Below, in pieces: positions 1-7,468 of a stretch of DNA of 64,000 nucleotides. The stretch lies in NCBI GenBank assembly GCA_902495075.1, contig CABUVO010000005.1:1-64000 (forward strand), in the 5' to 3' direction. The notes beneath the pieces were generated by a model. It saw only the letters and a program-made list of their open reading frames with translations, was not told the origin of the DNA and searched no databases. Source of the stretch: an uncultured Porphyromonadaceae bacterium (GTDB taxonomy: Bacteria > Bacteroidota > Bacteroidia > Bacteroidales > Muribaculaceae). The first letter of the stretch is position 1. Each line of letters begins with the position of its first letter. Position numbers and translations under genes: made by a program.

Positions 1-106
1 CAATACTTGAAATTTTTGGTGCTTTCCGCCAAGTTTCATCAGTCACAATGCCCGCATTGCTCCTTCTTCAACTTGCGGAAATCCCTCAAAAATTTCTGCG
101 TATATG
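1..106. repeat. Hairpin-forming intergenic repeat, copy 1 (R1)
   Basis: This segment is related to two others in the window (about 21236-21350 and inside 28521-28705). Shared blocks include TTTCCGCCAAGTTTC, TCAGTCACA and, after a variable centre, CTTCAACTTGCGGAAAT and CTCAAAAATTT. The halves pair (CCGCCAAGTT with AACTTGCGG; AATG with CATT at the centre), so the unit can fold into one long hairpin. The element may extend beyond the left window edge. Confidence 0.6.
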
Positions 107-133
107 ATATGTGTTTAATATGATTCATTACTT

Positions 134-994
134 ATGAAACAGAGAATATGGATCGTTATTGCCCTGACTGTTTGCGTAGGCCTGATTTGTTTCGGTGCCT
201 ATAATCTTTGCACGCGTCAGGAGCACGTTAATGCCGCGACGAATGTAACGGCTGATACCGTAAGCCAATCAGCAAAGGAGATTGAGCCGTCAAGAGCAGG
301 GAAGCACTATCAGGGACTTGATCAGATAGTTACGCCGTCGTCTGTGGAGTCGCAGGAATATGATTATACGGGTTTTAAAGTATCGTTCAATCGTCATAAC
401 AGAACGCCCAACTGGGTGGCTTGGGAACTTCTTGGCGTGGAAACAGAGGGCGTGGCTTCTCGCCATAATAAATTCTGGCAGGATGTGAATGTGGAGGGTT
501 GTCCGACTACGGGTGATTATCGCAATTCGGGATATGACAGAGGACATATGTGCCCCGCTGCCGAACAAAAATGGAGTGAGGAAGCGATGAACGATTGTTT
601 TGTGATGGCAAACATGTGTCCGCAGGATCATGCTTTGAACTCCGGAGCGTGGAACACGCTGGAAAACCGTGAACGAGACTGGGCTCGCAGGGATTCGGCG
701 ATAGTGATAGTTGCGGGTCCGATTTATGAGAACGGGGATACGAAGACTATCGGAAACGGAGTGCTCGTGCCGAGTGCGTTCTTCAAGGTTCTGTTGGCGC
801 CATATGTTGAGCAGCCGCGAGCGATAGGTTTTGTATTTCCAAACATGTCGGCTCCGGGAAACATGCAGAATTACGTTATGACAGTAGATGATATCGAGAA
901 GCTGACGGGATATGATTTCTTTTCCTCGCTCCCCGACGATATCGAAAATGAAGTTGAATCAAAAGCCTCATTCAGGGAATGGAACAAACGATGA
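134..994 (+). CDS. Secreted DNA/RNA non-specific endonuclease (NUC1 family)
   Basis: 286 aa. An N-terminal hydrophobic stretch (residues about 5-25) looks like a signal peptide or membrane anchor, so the enzyme should act outside the cytoplasm. The family signature DRGHM is at residues 135-139 with the general-base His138, and the metal-ligand region LNSGAWNTLE follows at about 168-177, with Asn169 in the N-x3-W spacing. The family (Serratia nuclease, NucA, EndoG) cleaves DNA and RNA without sequence specificity in a Mg-dependent way. The ATG at 134 is the first in frame. The stop overlaps the start of mnmE by 4 nt, so the two may be co-transcribed, although their roles are unrelated. Scavenging of extracellular nucleic acid is the usual inferred role. 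Confidence 0.9.
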   Translation: MKQRIWIVIALTVCVGLICFGAYNLCTRQEHVNAATNVTADTVSQSAKEIEPSRAGKHYQGLDQIVTPSSVESQEYDYTGFKVSFNRHNRTPNWVAWELLGVETEGVASRHNKFWQDVNVEGCPTTGDYRNSGYDRGHMCPAAEQKWSEEAMNDCFVMANMCPQDHALNSGAWNTLENRERDWARRDSAIVIVAGPIYENGDTKTIGNGVLVPSAFFKVLLAPYVEQPRAIGFVFPNMSAPGNMQNYVMTVDDIEKLTGYDFFSSLPDDIENEVESKASFREWNKR

Positions 995-2484
995 ATGCCG
1001 TAATTGACGGCGATACGATAGTGGCTGTGTCTACGCCTCCAGGAATCGGGGGTATAGCCGTGATCCGCTTGTCGGGAAAAGACGCGATAAAAATACTTTC
1101 GAAATGCTGGAAAGGTGCGAGTCTTGATGAAATGGTGACGCATACTGCACATCTCGGCAAAATCCTCTTTGAAGACGGCAAGGCGCTGGACGAGGTGGTC
1201 GTGACATATTTTAAGGGTCCGCGCTCTTATACCGGTGAGGATGTGGTGGAAATATCGTGTCATGGCTCACGATGGATCCAGAGGGAGATGGTGAATCTGT
1301 TGGTTCGTCAAGGGGCGCGTCCTGCAGAACCCGGCGAGTTTACGAAACGAGCGTTTCTCAACGGCAGACTCGACCTTGCTCAGGCAGAGGGAGTGATAGA
1401 TCTTATCTCTTCGTCATCGCGGGCGTCTCACCGCATGGCGATGCAGCAGGCTAACGGACGGTTTACTGCCTACCTCAATCAGTTGCGCGATAGCCTTATA
1501 GAATTTGCCTCTCTTTTGGAACTTGAACTGGATTTTTCGGAAGAAGAGGTTGAATTTGCCGACCGCGAAAGATTGCGGGATCTTGCAGACGAAATCATCA
1601 GAGTGCTTGACAGGCTCGCTGCGTCATATTCCACAGGTAAGGCGTTGAAGGATGGTGTGCCTGTTGTGATAGCCGGGGCGCCTAATGCAGGTAAGTCGAC
1701 ACTGCTTAACCAGTTGCTCGACGAAGAAAAAGCGATTGTGAGCGACATTCCAGGTACGACCCGCGATGTCATCGAAGACACCTGCGAGATAAACGGTATC
1801 CTTTTCCGATTTGCCGACACCGCCGGTTTGCGTGACACTCTTGACAGTGTGGAGCGCATAGGCATCAGCAGGGCAGAAGAGCGACTCTCGAAAGCATCGA
1901 TAGTGCTCTGGTTGCTCGACATGACCGGAGATGTAAATGCCGCCCTTGAAGAGATTGAGGGTAGGATAGAAGCCCTGCCAGAAGCATCGCACGTGCTCCT
2001 TTGCAACAAAACGGATTTGATGGAAAAGACATTGTGTGACAAGCCTTGTCATAGTCAAGGTGATGCAATTGACGGAAAGAAGCCAGCTTCTAAAGATCTG
2101 GAGGCACCGGGACAGCATGAAGAGATCTTACCCGAAGATGATTTACGGAGGAATTTAAAAAACAAATTCTCATTTGTGTTGCAAATATCTGCCTCACGGG
2201 GAGAGGGCATTGATGAATTGCGGGAAACGATGTGTTCGCTCGCATGTAGGGAATACAACCCCGAGACCGACATGATCCTAACGAACGGCAGACATTACGC
2301 AGCCTTGCTGCGAGGTTCTGAAGCCTTGAAACGAGCCCGCGTCGCCTTAGACACCGGACTCTCCGCCGACTTCATCGCCCAGGACGTCCGCGAATCCCTC
2401 CACCACCTCGGCACCCTCACCGGCACCATCTCCACCCCTGATCTCCTCGCCTCCATCTTCACCCGCTTTTGTGTGGGTAAATAA
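991..2484 (+). CDS. mnmE: tRNA uridine-5-carboxymethylaminomethyl modification GTPase MnmE
   Basis: 497 aa from the ATG at 991, which gives an ATGA overlap with the upstream stop; an ATG at 979 would add four residues. MnmE works with MnmG to modify U34 of certain tRNAs. The N-terminal formyl-THF-binding domain (DTIVAVSTPPG...) is followed by a GTPase domain inside a helical domain: G1 GAPNAGKS (about 229-236), DTAG, G4 NKTD (about 339-342), G5 SA (about 400), and a terminal CVGK with the conserved Cys (CxGK). About 58 residues separate NKTD from SA; E. coli MnmE has roughly 25, so there is a hydrophilic insertion of about 30 residues. The last 150 bases are markedly GC-rich compared with the island that follows. 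Confidence 0.97.
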   Translation: MNAVIDGDTIVAVSTPPGIGGIAVIRLSGKDAIKILSKCWKGASLDEMVTHTAHLGKILFEDGKALDEVVVTYFKGPRSYTGEDVVEISCHGSRWIQREMVNLLVRQGARPAEPGEFTKRAFLNGRLDLAQAEGVIDLISSSSRASHRMAMQQANGRFTAYLNQLRDSLIEFASLLELELDFSEEEVEFADRERLRDLADEIIRVLDRLAASYSTGKALKDGVPVVIAGAPNAGKSTLLNQLLDEEKAIVSDIPGTTRDVIEDTCEINGILFRFADTAGLRDTLDSVERIGISRAEERLSKASIVLWLLDMTGDVNAALEEIEGRIEALPEASHVLLCNKTDLMEKTLCDKPCHSQGDAIDGKKPASKDLEAPGQHEEILPEDDLRRNLKNKFSFVLQISASRGEGIDELRETMCSLACREYNPETDMILTNGRHYAALLRGSEALKRARVALDTGLSADFIAQDVRESLHHLGTLTGTISTPDLLASIFTRFCVGK

Positions 2485-2661
2485 GTGGTTTAAATAGTAG
2501 ATAATCAATATGTTGAATATTTTATTGTAATAAGATTTAAATGTGAAATTTTAATAAGTTAGACATATAAACCTTTCTGTCCACATTTGTCTTTTCGTCG
2601 AAATCGGCTCAAAAGATAGCGGATTTTTGCTCTTGTTCATAACTAACTTTGCCAACGATGG

Positions 2662-2691
2662 TCGAAATATCGAAATAAATTTGTAACTTTG
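2662..2691 (+). promoter_or_regulatory. Predicted promoter of the restriction operon
   Basis: TAACTTTG at 2684-2691 matches the Bacteroidota -7 consensus TAnnTTTG, which would place transcription start near 2698. Just upstream the 8-mer TCGAAATA occurs twice in perfect tandem (2662-2677), which could be a regulator site. A second TAACTTTG lies at 2644-2651. The rest of the 2485-2830 gap, apart from the leader described next, is AT-rich with no gene seen. Confidence 0.55.
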
Positions 2692-2710
2692 TTATCTACT
2701 ATGCGCTTGC

Positions 2711-2814
2711 GCTGACAAAGACCAATCTATGTAAGTAATAACTTATATACATCATATTAAGGAACTCCCTTGTAGCCGCAAAAAGGTTTGGTCGCCCGTC
2801 AGCTCTACAAGGGA
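2711..2814 (+). promoter_or_regulatory. Structured 5' leader with pseudoknot-like pairing
   Basis: Between the predicted start site and the restriction gene the + strand has ordered complementary blocks: GCTGAC (2711-2716) with GTCAGC (2798-2803); GACCAA (2720-2725) with TTGGTC (2788-2793); an internal hairpin at 2729-2752 (ATGT/ACAT, AAGT/ACTT); and TCCCTTGTAG (2766-2775) with CTACAAGGGA (2805-2814), a perfect 10-bp match. The last pair crosses the first two, so the parts form either an H-type pseudoknot or two competing folds. The 3' strand ends 15 nt before the chosen ATG at 2830, so folding could affect translation. The order of blocks is seen directly; function is inference. Confidence 0.5.
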
Positions 2815-2829
2815 ATTCTTATTTTTATA

Positions 2830-4290
2830 ATGGGAACACTTCCCTTTACTCACGAAACGTTTGATAATAAAGACCCATTGTCAATCTATGAATTTAGCCG
2901 ATTCCTTATTGGTCACTCCCTCCGTTCTCTTGTCGGAGATGATGTGATTACGAAGTCAAGGAAAGGTAAAGGTGGATTAGGTCAAATGGTCGAAGAGCTA
3001 TTCTTCGGTTATGATGTTAATTCAAATCGCAAAGCAGATTTTGGAGAAGCGAATCTCGAATTAAAATGTACTCCACTCCTTAAATCTGCTTCAACTGGTT
3101 CATATAGAATTAAAGAGCGACTTGTATGTACCATGATTGATTACTTTGAACTAGTTAATACTAAGTTTGAGGACTCGCATCTTATAGCAAAATGCCGTTT
3201 AATGCTTCTTTTATTTTATCTTCATGTAAGTGGTGATAAAATATATGACTATGAATTTCTATTCCGTATTTTATGGGAATTACCTGAAAAAGATTTACTG
3301 CTCATAAAAAAAGATTACGAAACCATAGCCGATAAAGTAAAACGGGGAGAAGCTCACCTTTTATCCGAGGGTGATACATTATATTTAGGAGCATGCCGAA
3401 AGGGTCAAAAAGGAGACTCTCCTCAAAATCAACCGTTCTCAGACACTAAAGCATACAAGCGTGCGTTTAGCTTAAAACCTGCTTATATGCGTTATGTTTT
3501 AAGCCATGTGTTAGAGTCTGGTAAAGATCATTTTTCCAACTATTCCAGAGTCGAAGAACCTAATTTTGAATTAGTTTCTACTTCTGAGCTTGAGCGCAAA
3601 GGCTTCGAAGATATCATTATTGAGAGGTTTCAAGATTTCATAGGATTAAGTTATCTAGAAATATGTGATAAACTCAACATGGAAGCATATCAAGCTAAAA
3701 GTAAATATGCAGATGTTTGTGGTTTGATAGCCTCAAATGGTGAAAGTAAGCGACTTTATACAGCTGAGGAATTCATTAAATCAGGTATTGTCATGAAAAC
3801 AATACGTCTAAGGGAAAATGGTATGCCGAAAGAAGCAATGTCGTTTAAAAACATTGACTATTGTGAAGTGTATGATAATGACGATTGGGTAGAATCAGAA
3901 GCCTATGAAATTTTCACAAATAGATTTTTGTTCGTAGTATTTAAACCTGTCAAAGGCGAACAGATAGTTGTTTTCAATAATTCAACAGATAAGTTCGTTA
4001 TAGAACAAAAATACGTACTCGACAAAGTTTTCTTTTGGACAATGCCGAATGATGACATTAACCAAGCAAAAGATTATTGGGAGCATATCCGAGAAAATGT
4101 CATATCCAATAACATACATCTTGACGCATTTTGGAAGATCGGTGATAATAAAAAATTCCATGTTAGACCTAAGGCAACTAAGAAGTCACAGTTGATGCCT
4201 AATCCTCATGGTGGTGAATCTGAGAAATACTGCTACTGGTTTAATGCAGACTACGTAAAACAAATAATAGATAATCAGACCAATGTATAA
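2830..4290 (+). CDS. MutH/Sau3AI-like type II restriction endonuclease
   Basis: 486 aa from ATG 2830; a TTG at 2788 could add 14 residues but falls inside the leader stem, so I prefer the ATG. Residues 47-90 match the MutH/Sau3AI family: GKGGLGQMVE, then ADF, then LELKCTPL. The catalytic D-E-x-K is at D70, E77, K79, the same spacing as in E. coli MutH. The length agrees with Sau3AI, which carries an N-terminal catalytic MutH domain and a C-terminal MutH-like pseudo-domain. Sau3AI cuts GATC, so GATC is the likely but unproven target. The gene overlaps the downstream C5 methyltransferase by 8 nt (ATGTATAA), which supports a restriction-modification pair. Codon use is AT-rich. Confidence 0.85.
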   Translation: MGTLPFTHETFDNKDPLSIYEFSRFLIGHSLRSLVGDDVITKSRKGKGGLGQMVEELFFGYDVNSNRKADFGEANLELKCTPLLKSASTGSYRIKERLVCTMIDYFELVNTKFEDSHLIAKCRLMLLLFYLHVSGDKIYDYEFLFRILWELPEKDLLLIKKDYETIADKVKRGEAHLLSEGDTLYLGACRKGQKGDSPQNQPFSDTKAYKRAFSLKPAYMRYVLSHVLESGKDHFSNYSRVEEPNFELVSTSELERKGFEDIIIERFQDFIGLSYLEICDKLNMEAYQAKSKYADVCGLIASNGESKRLYTAEEFIKSGIVMKTIRLRENGMPKEAMSFKNIDYCEVYDNDDWVESEAYEIFTNRFLFVVFKPVKGEQIVVFNNSTDKFVIEQKYVLDKVFFWTMPNDDINQAKDYWEHIRENVISNNIHLDAFWKIGDNKKFHVRPKATKKSQLMPNPHGGESEKYCYWFNADYVKQIIDNQTNV

Positions 4291-5602
4291 TATATCTTCC
4301 GACGACCATATCCTTTGTGAACCGATTGCTCAATATAGCAGGGTGTATCAGCGTTCATTATTTGATACTGAAATAGAAGTGTCAAATAATGATATTCGTG
4401 TCGTTGAACTCTTCGCGGGTGTTGGTGGCTTCCGTATAGGTCTTGAACGTGCCTCATCTCGATATAAGACCATATGGAGTAACCAATGGGAGCCATCTAC
4501 AAAAAAGCAGGATGCTTCAAATATTTATTGTAGAGAATTTGGCTCCTATGGACACTCAAATGAGGATATAAACTTTGTGCGAACTGAAGATATTCCGGAT
4601 GCAGACATGTTGGTGGGTGGATTCCCCTGTCAGGATTATTCCGTAGCAACCACTTTGAAAAATTCAGGCGGTATTGAAGGTAAGAAAGGTGTTCTGTGGT
4701 GGCAAATACATAGGATTTTGCGAGACCATAAGAATCCACCTAAATTCCTTATGTTAGAGAATGTGGATAGACTTCTAAGTTCTCCTGCATCTCAAAGAGG
4801 TAGAGATTTTGCAATAATCTTAGCTTCACTATCTGATTTAGGATATTGTGTTGAGTGGCGTGTAATAAATGCCGCCGAATATGGTATGCCTCAAAGAAGG
4901 AAAAGAACGTATATTTTTGCTTTCAAGAATAATAGCAATCTGCTTAATTCTTTTAGCAATGCTCGCAATTGGCTTTTATCAGATGGCATAATGGCAAAAG
5001 CTTTCCCTGTAGAAGAAACCGACCATGTTATTTCTAACTTTATGATAAAGGGAAACCTAGAAGAAGTGTCTGAGGAATTTAATAAAGGGAAATCAACATC
5101 TCCTTTTAAAAATTCGGGGATTATGATTGACCGTACTGTTTATACCTTAGCTCTTAAGCCTCTTTATAATGGTCCATTCCTAACTTTAGGAGATATTCTA
5201 ATCCCTGAAAATAAAGTGCCATCTGAGTTCTTTATTCCAGAAGAGGATATTGCTAAATGGGAGTATGCAAAAGGCGACAAAAAGGAAAAGCGCATAAATA
5301 AAACCACTGGATTTGAATATAACTATTCAGAGGGAGCAATGGCATTTCCAGATAGTTTAGATAAACCATCTCGTACCATTATAACCGGCGAGGGTGGAGC
5401 TTCACCTTCTCGATTCAAACACATTGTTAAAACACCGAGTGGTCGTTATCGCAGACTTGTCCCAATAGAATTGGAACGACTTAATATGTTCCCCGATAAT
5501 CATACTGAGGGGGCAACAAATATGCGTAGAGCATTTCTTATGGGTAATGCTCTGGTTACAGGTATCGTTGAACGTATAGGTCTTGAAATCCTAAAACTTT
5601 AG
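4283..5602 (+). CDS. DNA (cytosine-5) methyltransferase of the restriction-modification pair
   Basis: 439 aa. Canonical C5-MTase motifs are visible in order: motif I FAGVGG (44-49) for SAM binding, motif IV GGFPCQDYS with the nucleophile Cys116, motif VI ENV (160-162), motif VIII QRRKR (204-208), a target-recognition region, motif IX around RRLVPIELERLNMFP and motif X GNALV near the C-terminus. It should methylate cytosine in the site cut by its partner and protect the host; for a Sau3AI-type system that would be GATm5C. An N-terminal extension of about 37 residues precedes motif I. Its start overlaps the nuclease stop, implying coupled translation in which nuclease precedes methylase, as in some type II systems. 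Confidence 0.93.
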   Translation: MYNISSDDHILCEPIAQYSRVYQRSLFDTEIEVSNNDIRVVELFAGVGGFRIGLERASSRYKTIWSNQWEPSTKKQDASNIYCREFGSYGHSNEDINFVRTEDIPDADMLVGGFPCQDYSVATTLKNSGGIEGKKGVLWWQIHRILRDHKNPPKFLMLENVDRLLSSPASQRGRDFAIILASLSDLGYCVEWRVINAAEYGMPQRRKRTYIFAFKNNSNLLNSFSNARNWLLSDGIMAKAFPVEETDHVISNFMIKGNLEEVSEEFNKGKSTSPFKNSGIMIDRTVYTLALKPLYNGPFLTLGDILIPENKVPSEFFIPEEDIAKWEYAKGDKKEKRINKTTGFEYNYSEGAMAFPDSLDKPSRTIITGEGGASPSRFKHIVKTPSGRYRRLVPIELERLNMFPDNHTEGATNMRRAFLMGNALVTGIVERIGLEILKL

Positions 5603-5622
5603 CATTAGCAATTCAAATTTTT

Positions 5623-6372
5623 ATGACCAATTGGATATTACCATGGAATAAGGAAGTTTTCAACTTGTCGCAATGTTTGGAAGATTTCGGGTTTGTTGAG
5701 TGGCGACAGCGAAACAACCTCGCTGTCGGAGACATCGTTTTCATATATTGCTCAAATCCTTTGAGACAAATTAAGTATATGATGAAAGTGTCTAAGAACG
5801 ACATTCCCCGAAAGGAAACTGTCAACGATAAGTATCTTTGGGGGTATGAGTATAACTTGAAGCCAACGGAGTTTTATGCCCGTTTTGAACCTATCGCAGA
5901 AACATCCGATAACAATCCAAAACTATCGTTACACTCGCTACGTGAATTAGGTGTAACATCAAATATTCAAAGCGGTATAAAAGTCCCAGACAACATTTTG
6001 CAATATCTTTTAGATTGCTTTGATGTTGTGTTCGATGACTTATCACAAACATTCTACGAAGGCTCCATATACAAACACTCAGTTACCTCATACGAGAGAA
6101 ACCAACAAGCAAGAGAAGCATGTTTATTGCATTTTGGCTGTATCTGCCAAATATGCGGTACAAATTTTGAATCGGTATATGGTGAAATTGGCAAAGGTTT
6201 TATACATGTTCACCATGTAGATTTTATTTCTTCCTTTAATGGAGCAGAACACAAAATAAACCCTTGTGAAGAACTGATACCGGTTTGCCCTAATTGTCAT
6301 TCAATGCTTCATCGGAAGCTCAATGGCAAGTACCTTTCTCCAATTGAACTTAAATCAATCATATCAAAATGA
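5623..6372 (+). CDS. EVE-like plus HNH endonuclease, probable modified-DNA restriction factor
   Basis: 249 aa. The N-terminal half (NWILPWN..., DIVFIYCSNP, residues 1-130) looks like an EVE/PUA-like domain, the fold that reads modified cytosine in EVE-HNH restriction enzymes. The C-terminal part is a clear HNH nuclease: C175/C178, HVHHVD with H197-H198, C222/C225 and H226...H230. EVE-HNH proteins are known type IV enzymes that cut DNA carrying modified cytosine. It starts 20 nt after a C5 methyltransferase, so either it tolerates the methylated host site or it is a second nuclease of the same system. The HNH call is firm; the EVE call rests on pattern only. Confidence 0.75.
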   Translation: MTNWILPWNKEVFNLSQCLEDFGFVEWRQRNNLAVGDIVFIYCSNPLRQIKYMMKVSKNDIPRKETVNDKYLWGYEYNLKPTEFYARFEPIAETSDNNPKLSLHSLRELGVTSNIQSGIKVPDNILQYLLDCFDVVFDDLSQTFYEGSIYKHSVTSYERNQQAREACLLHFGCICQICGTNFESVYGEIGKGFIHVHHVDFISSFNGAEHKINPCEELIPVCPNCHSMLHRKLNGKYLSPIELKSIISK

Positions 6373-6458
6373 TTAAGTACGGCAAATTAGATACTTACAA
6401 CGGTTATCCATTATATGACGGTTATGATAACTTAGACTATTACGTGAACAAGGGCTAG
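6369..6458 (+). CDS. 29-aa ORF overlapping the HNH gene stop
   Basis: An ATGA overlap with the HNH stop opens a 29-codon frame rich in Tyr, Asp and Gly (starts MIKYGKLDTY). It is followed 51 nt later by the AlbA_2 gene. I do not recognise it. It may be a genuine small coupled protein or the remaining 5' end of a lost gene; the spacing from 6459 to 6510 holds nothing else I can identify. Confidence 0.35.
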   Translation: MIKYGKLDTYNGYPLYDGYDNLDYYVNKG

Positions 6459-6509
6459 TCCCTAGATATCTTCTATAAATGCTCCCTAAATATTATTTAT
6501 CGAAATATT

Positions 6510-7436
6510 ATGGATTTAATAACATTAAATAACTTTTCGATTGACATAATCAAGTACCTTATTGAAAATGAAGTAGAAGAAAGTGTACATTTGGATTATA
6601 AGGCTGGACCTGCCTTGCAATCTAACGATAAAGGCAAAAACGAGATTACTAAGGACGTTTCTGCTTTTGCCAATTCTGACGGAGGTATTATAATTTATGG
6701 CCTATCCGAAAGTCAGCATAAACCTTCTGAATTTTCGCCTGTAAATGGATTACAATTTACCAAGGAACGTTTAGACCAAATCATCTCAAATATTCAACCT
6801 CACGTTAAAGGAGTCAAGATATTTCCAATTCGCATTGATGGCGATATATCGCGGTCTATATATGTAGTTCAGATTCCTCGTAGTTCTAATACGCCACACA
6901 TGGCTACTGACCACAGATATTATAAACGTAACAATTTCCAGTCTGTGGCTATGGAGGATTATGAAGTCAAAGACCTTTTCTTGCGCGCGGATAAGCCTGA
7001 GTTGGAAATTGATATGTGTACTTGCAATTGCACCAACGATAATGAAGTGAAGAATGATGATGACTTCTACATCTATAGATTTCATGTGGGTGTAACAAAC
7101 ATTGGTCGTAAAATTTGTTCGTCATTTAAATTGGCTTTTATTTGCTCCCCATTGAAATACGAATGTGACTTTACCTTTAATGCAAGCTCATACAACATTC
7201 AATCCTTCTCACAAACTGTGTTAGATGGTGGGCGTGTGAAATTATCGTTAGAAAGCAAAGAGACCATCTTTCCAGGAGAAAGTATTGATTTCATGCCGTC
7301 ATTTGAAATCCCTTATGCTCATGTAAACCAATTTTTAGAAGCAGGTGATTTTGAAATAATTCTTTGGTATGATGGTGGTCCCAAAAGATACAAATATAAT
7401 ATCCAGGAAAAAATTTTTACTAACTTAGAAGGATAA
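6510..7436 (+). CDS. AlbA_2 (Schlafen-type) domain protein
   Basis: 308 aa. Residues about 20-165 match the AlbA_2 domain found in bacterial Schlafen-like proteins: ESVHLDYKAG at the start, then KDVSAFANSDGGIIIYGLSE, and IQIPRSSNTPHMAT-type strands with Y..RN before the domain end. The C-terminal 140 residues form a separate, unrecognised beta-rich region with a CTCNC cluster near its start. AlbA_2 proteins bind nucleic acids or nucleotides and turn up often in defence islands; some act in toxin or helicase fusions. No helicase or winged-helix tail is attached here. Same strand and base composition as its neighbours, so likely part of the same operon. Function unproven. Confidence 0.75.
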   Translation: MDLITLNNFSIDIIKYLIENEVEESVHLDYKAGPALQSNDKGKNEITKDVSAFANSDGGIIIYGLSESQHKPSEFSPVNGLQFTKERLDQIISNIQPHVKGVKIFPIRIDGDISRSIYVVQIPRSSNTPHMATDHRYYKRNNFQSVAMEDYEVKDLFLRADKPELEIDMCTCNCTNDNEVKNDDDFYIYRFHVGVTNIGRKICSSFKLAFICSPLKYECDFTFNASSYNIQSFSQTVLDGGRVKLSLESKETIFPGESIDFMPSFEIPYAHVNQFLEAGDFEIILWYDGGPKRYKYNIQEKIFTNLEG

Positions 7437-7468
7437 AACCTATTGACACTAATCTCAGCATATCCTCA

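Noticed and set aside
2585..2640. Fourth copy of the R1/R3 hairpin repeat
   Set aside because: Only GAAATCGGCTCAAAA resembles R3; the rest does not align.
2711..2814. HDV-like ribozyme in the restriction leader
   Set aside because: The order of helices (hairpin between the 5' strands of the crossing stems) and spacing do not match the HDV double-pseudoknot plan.
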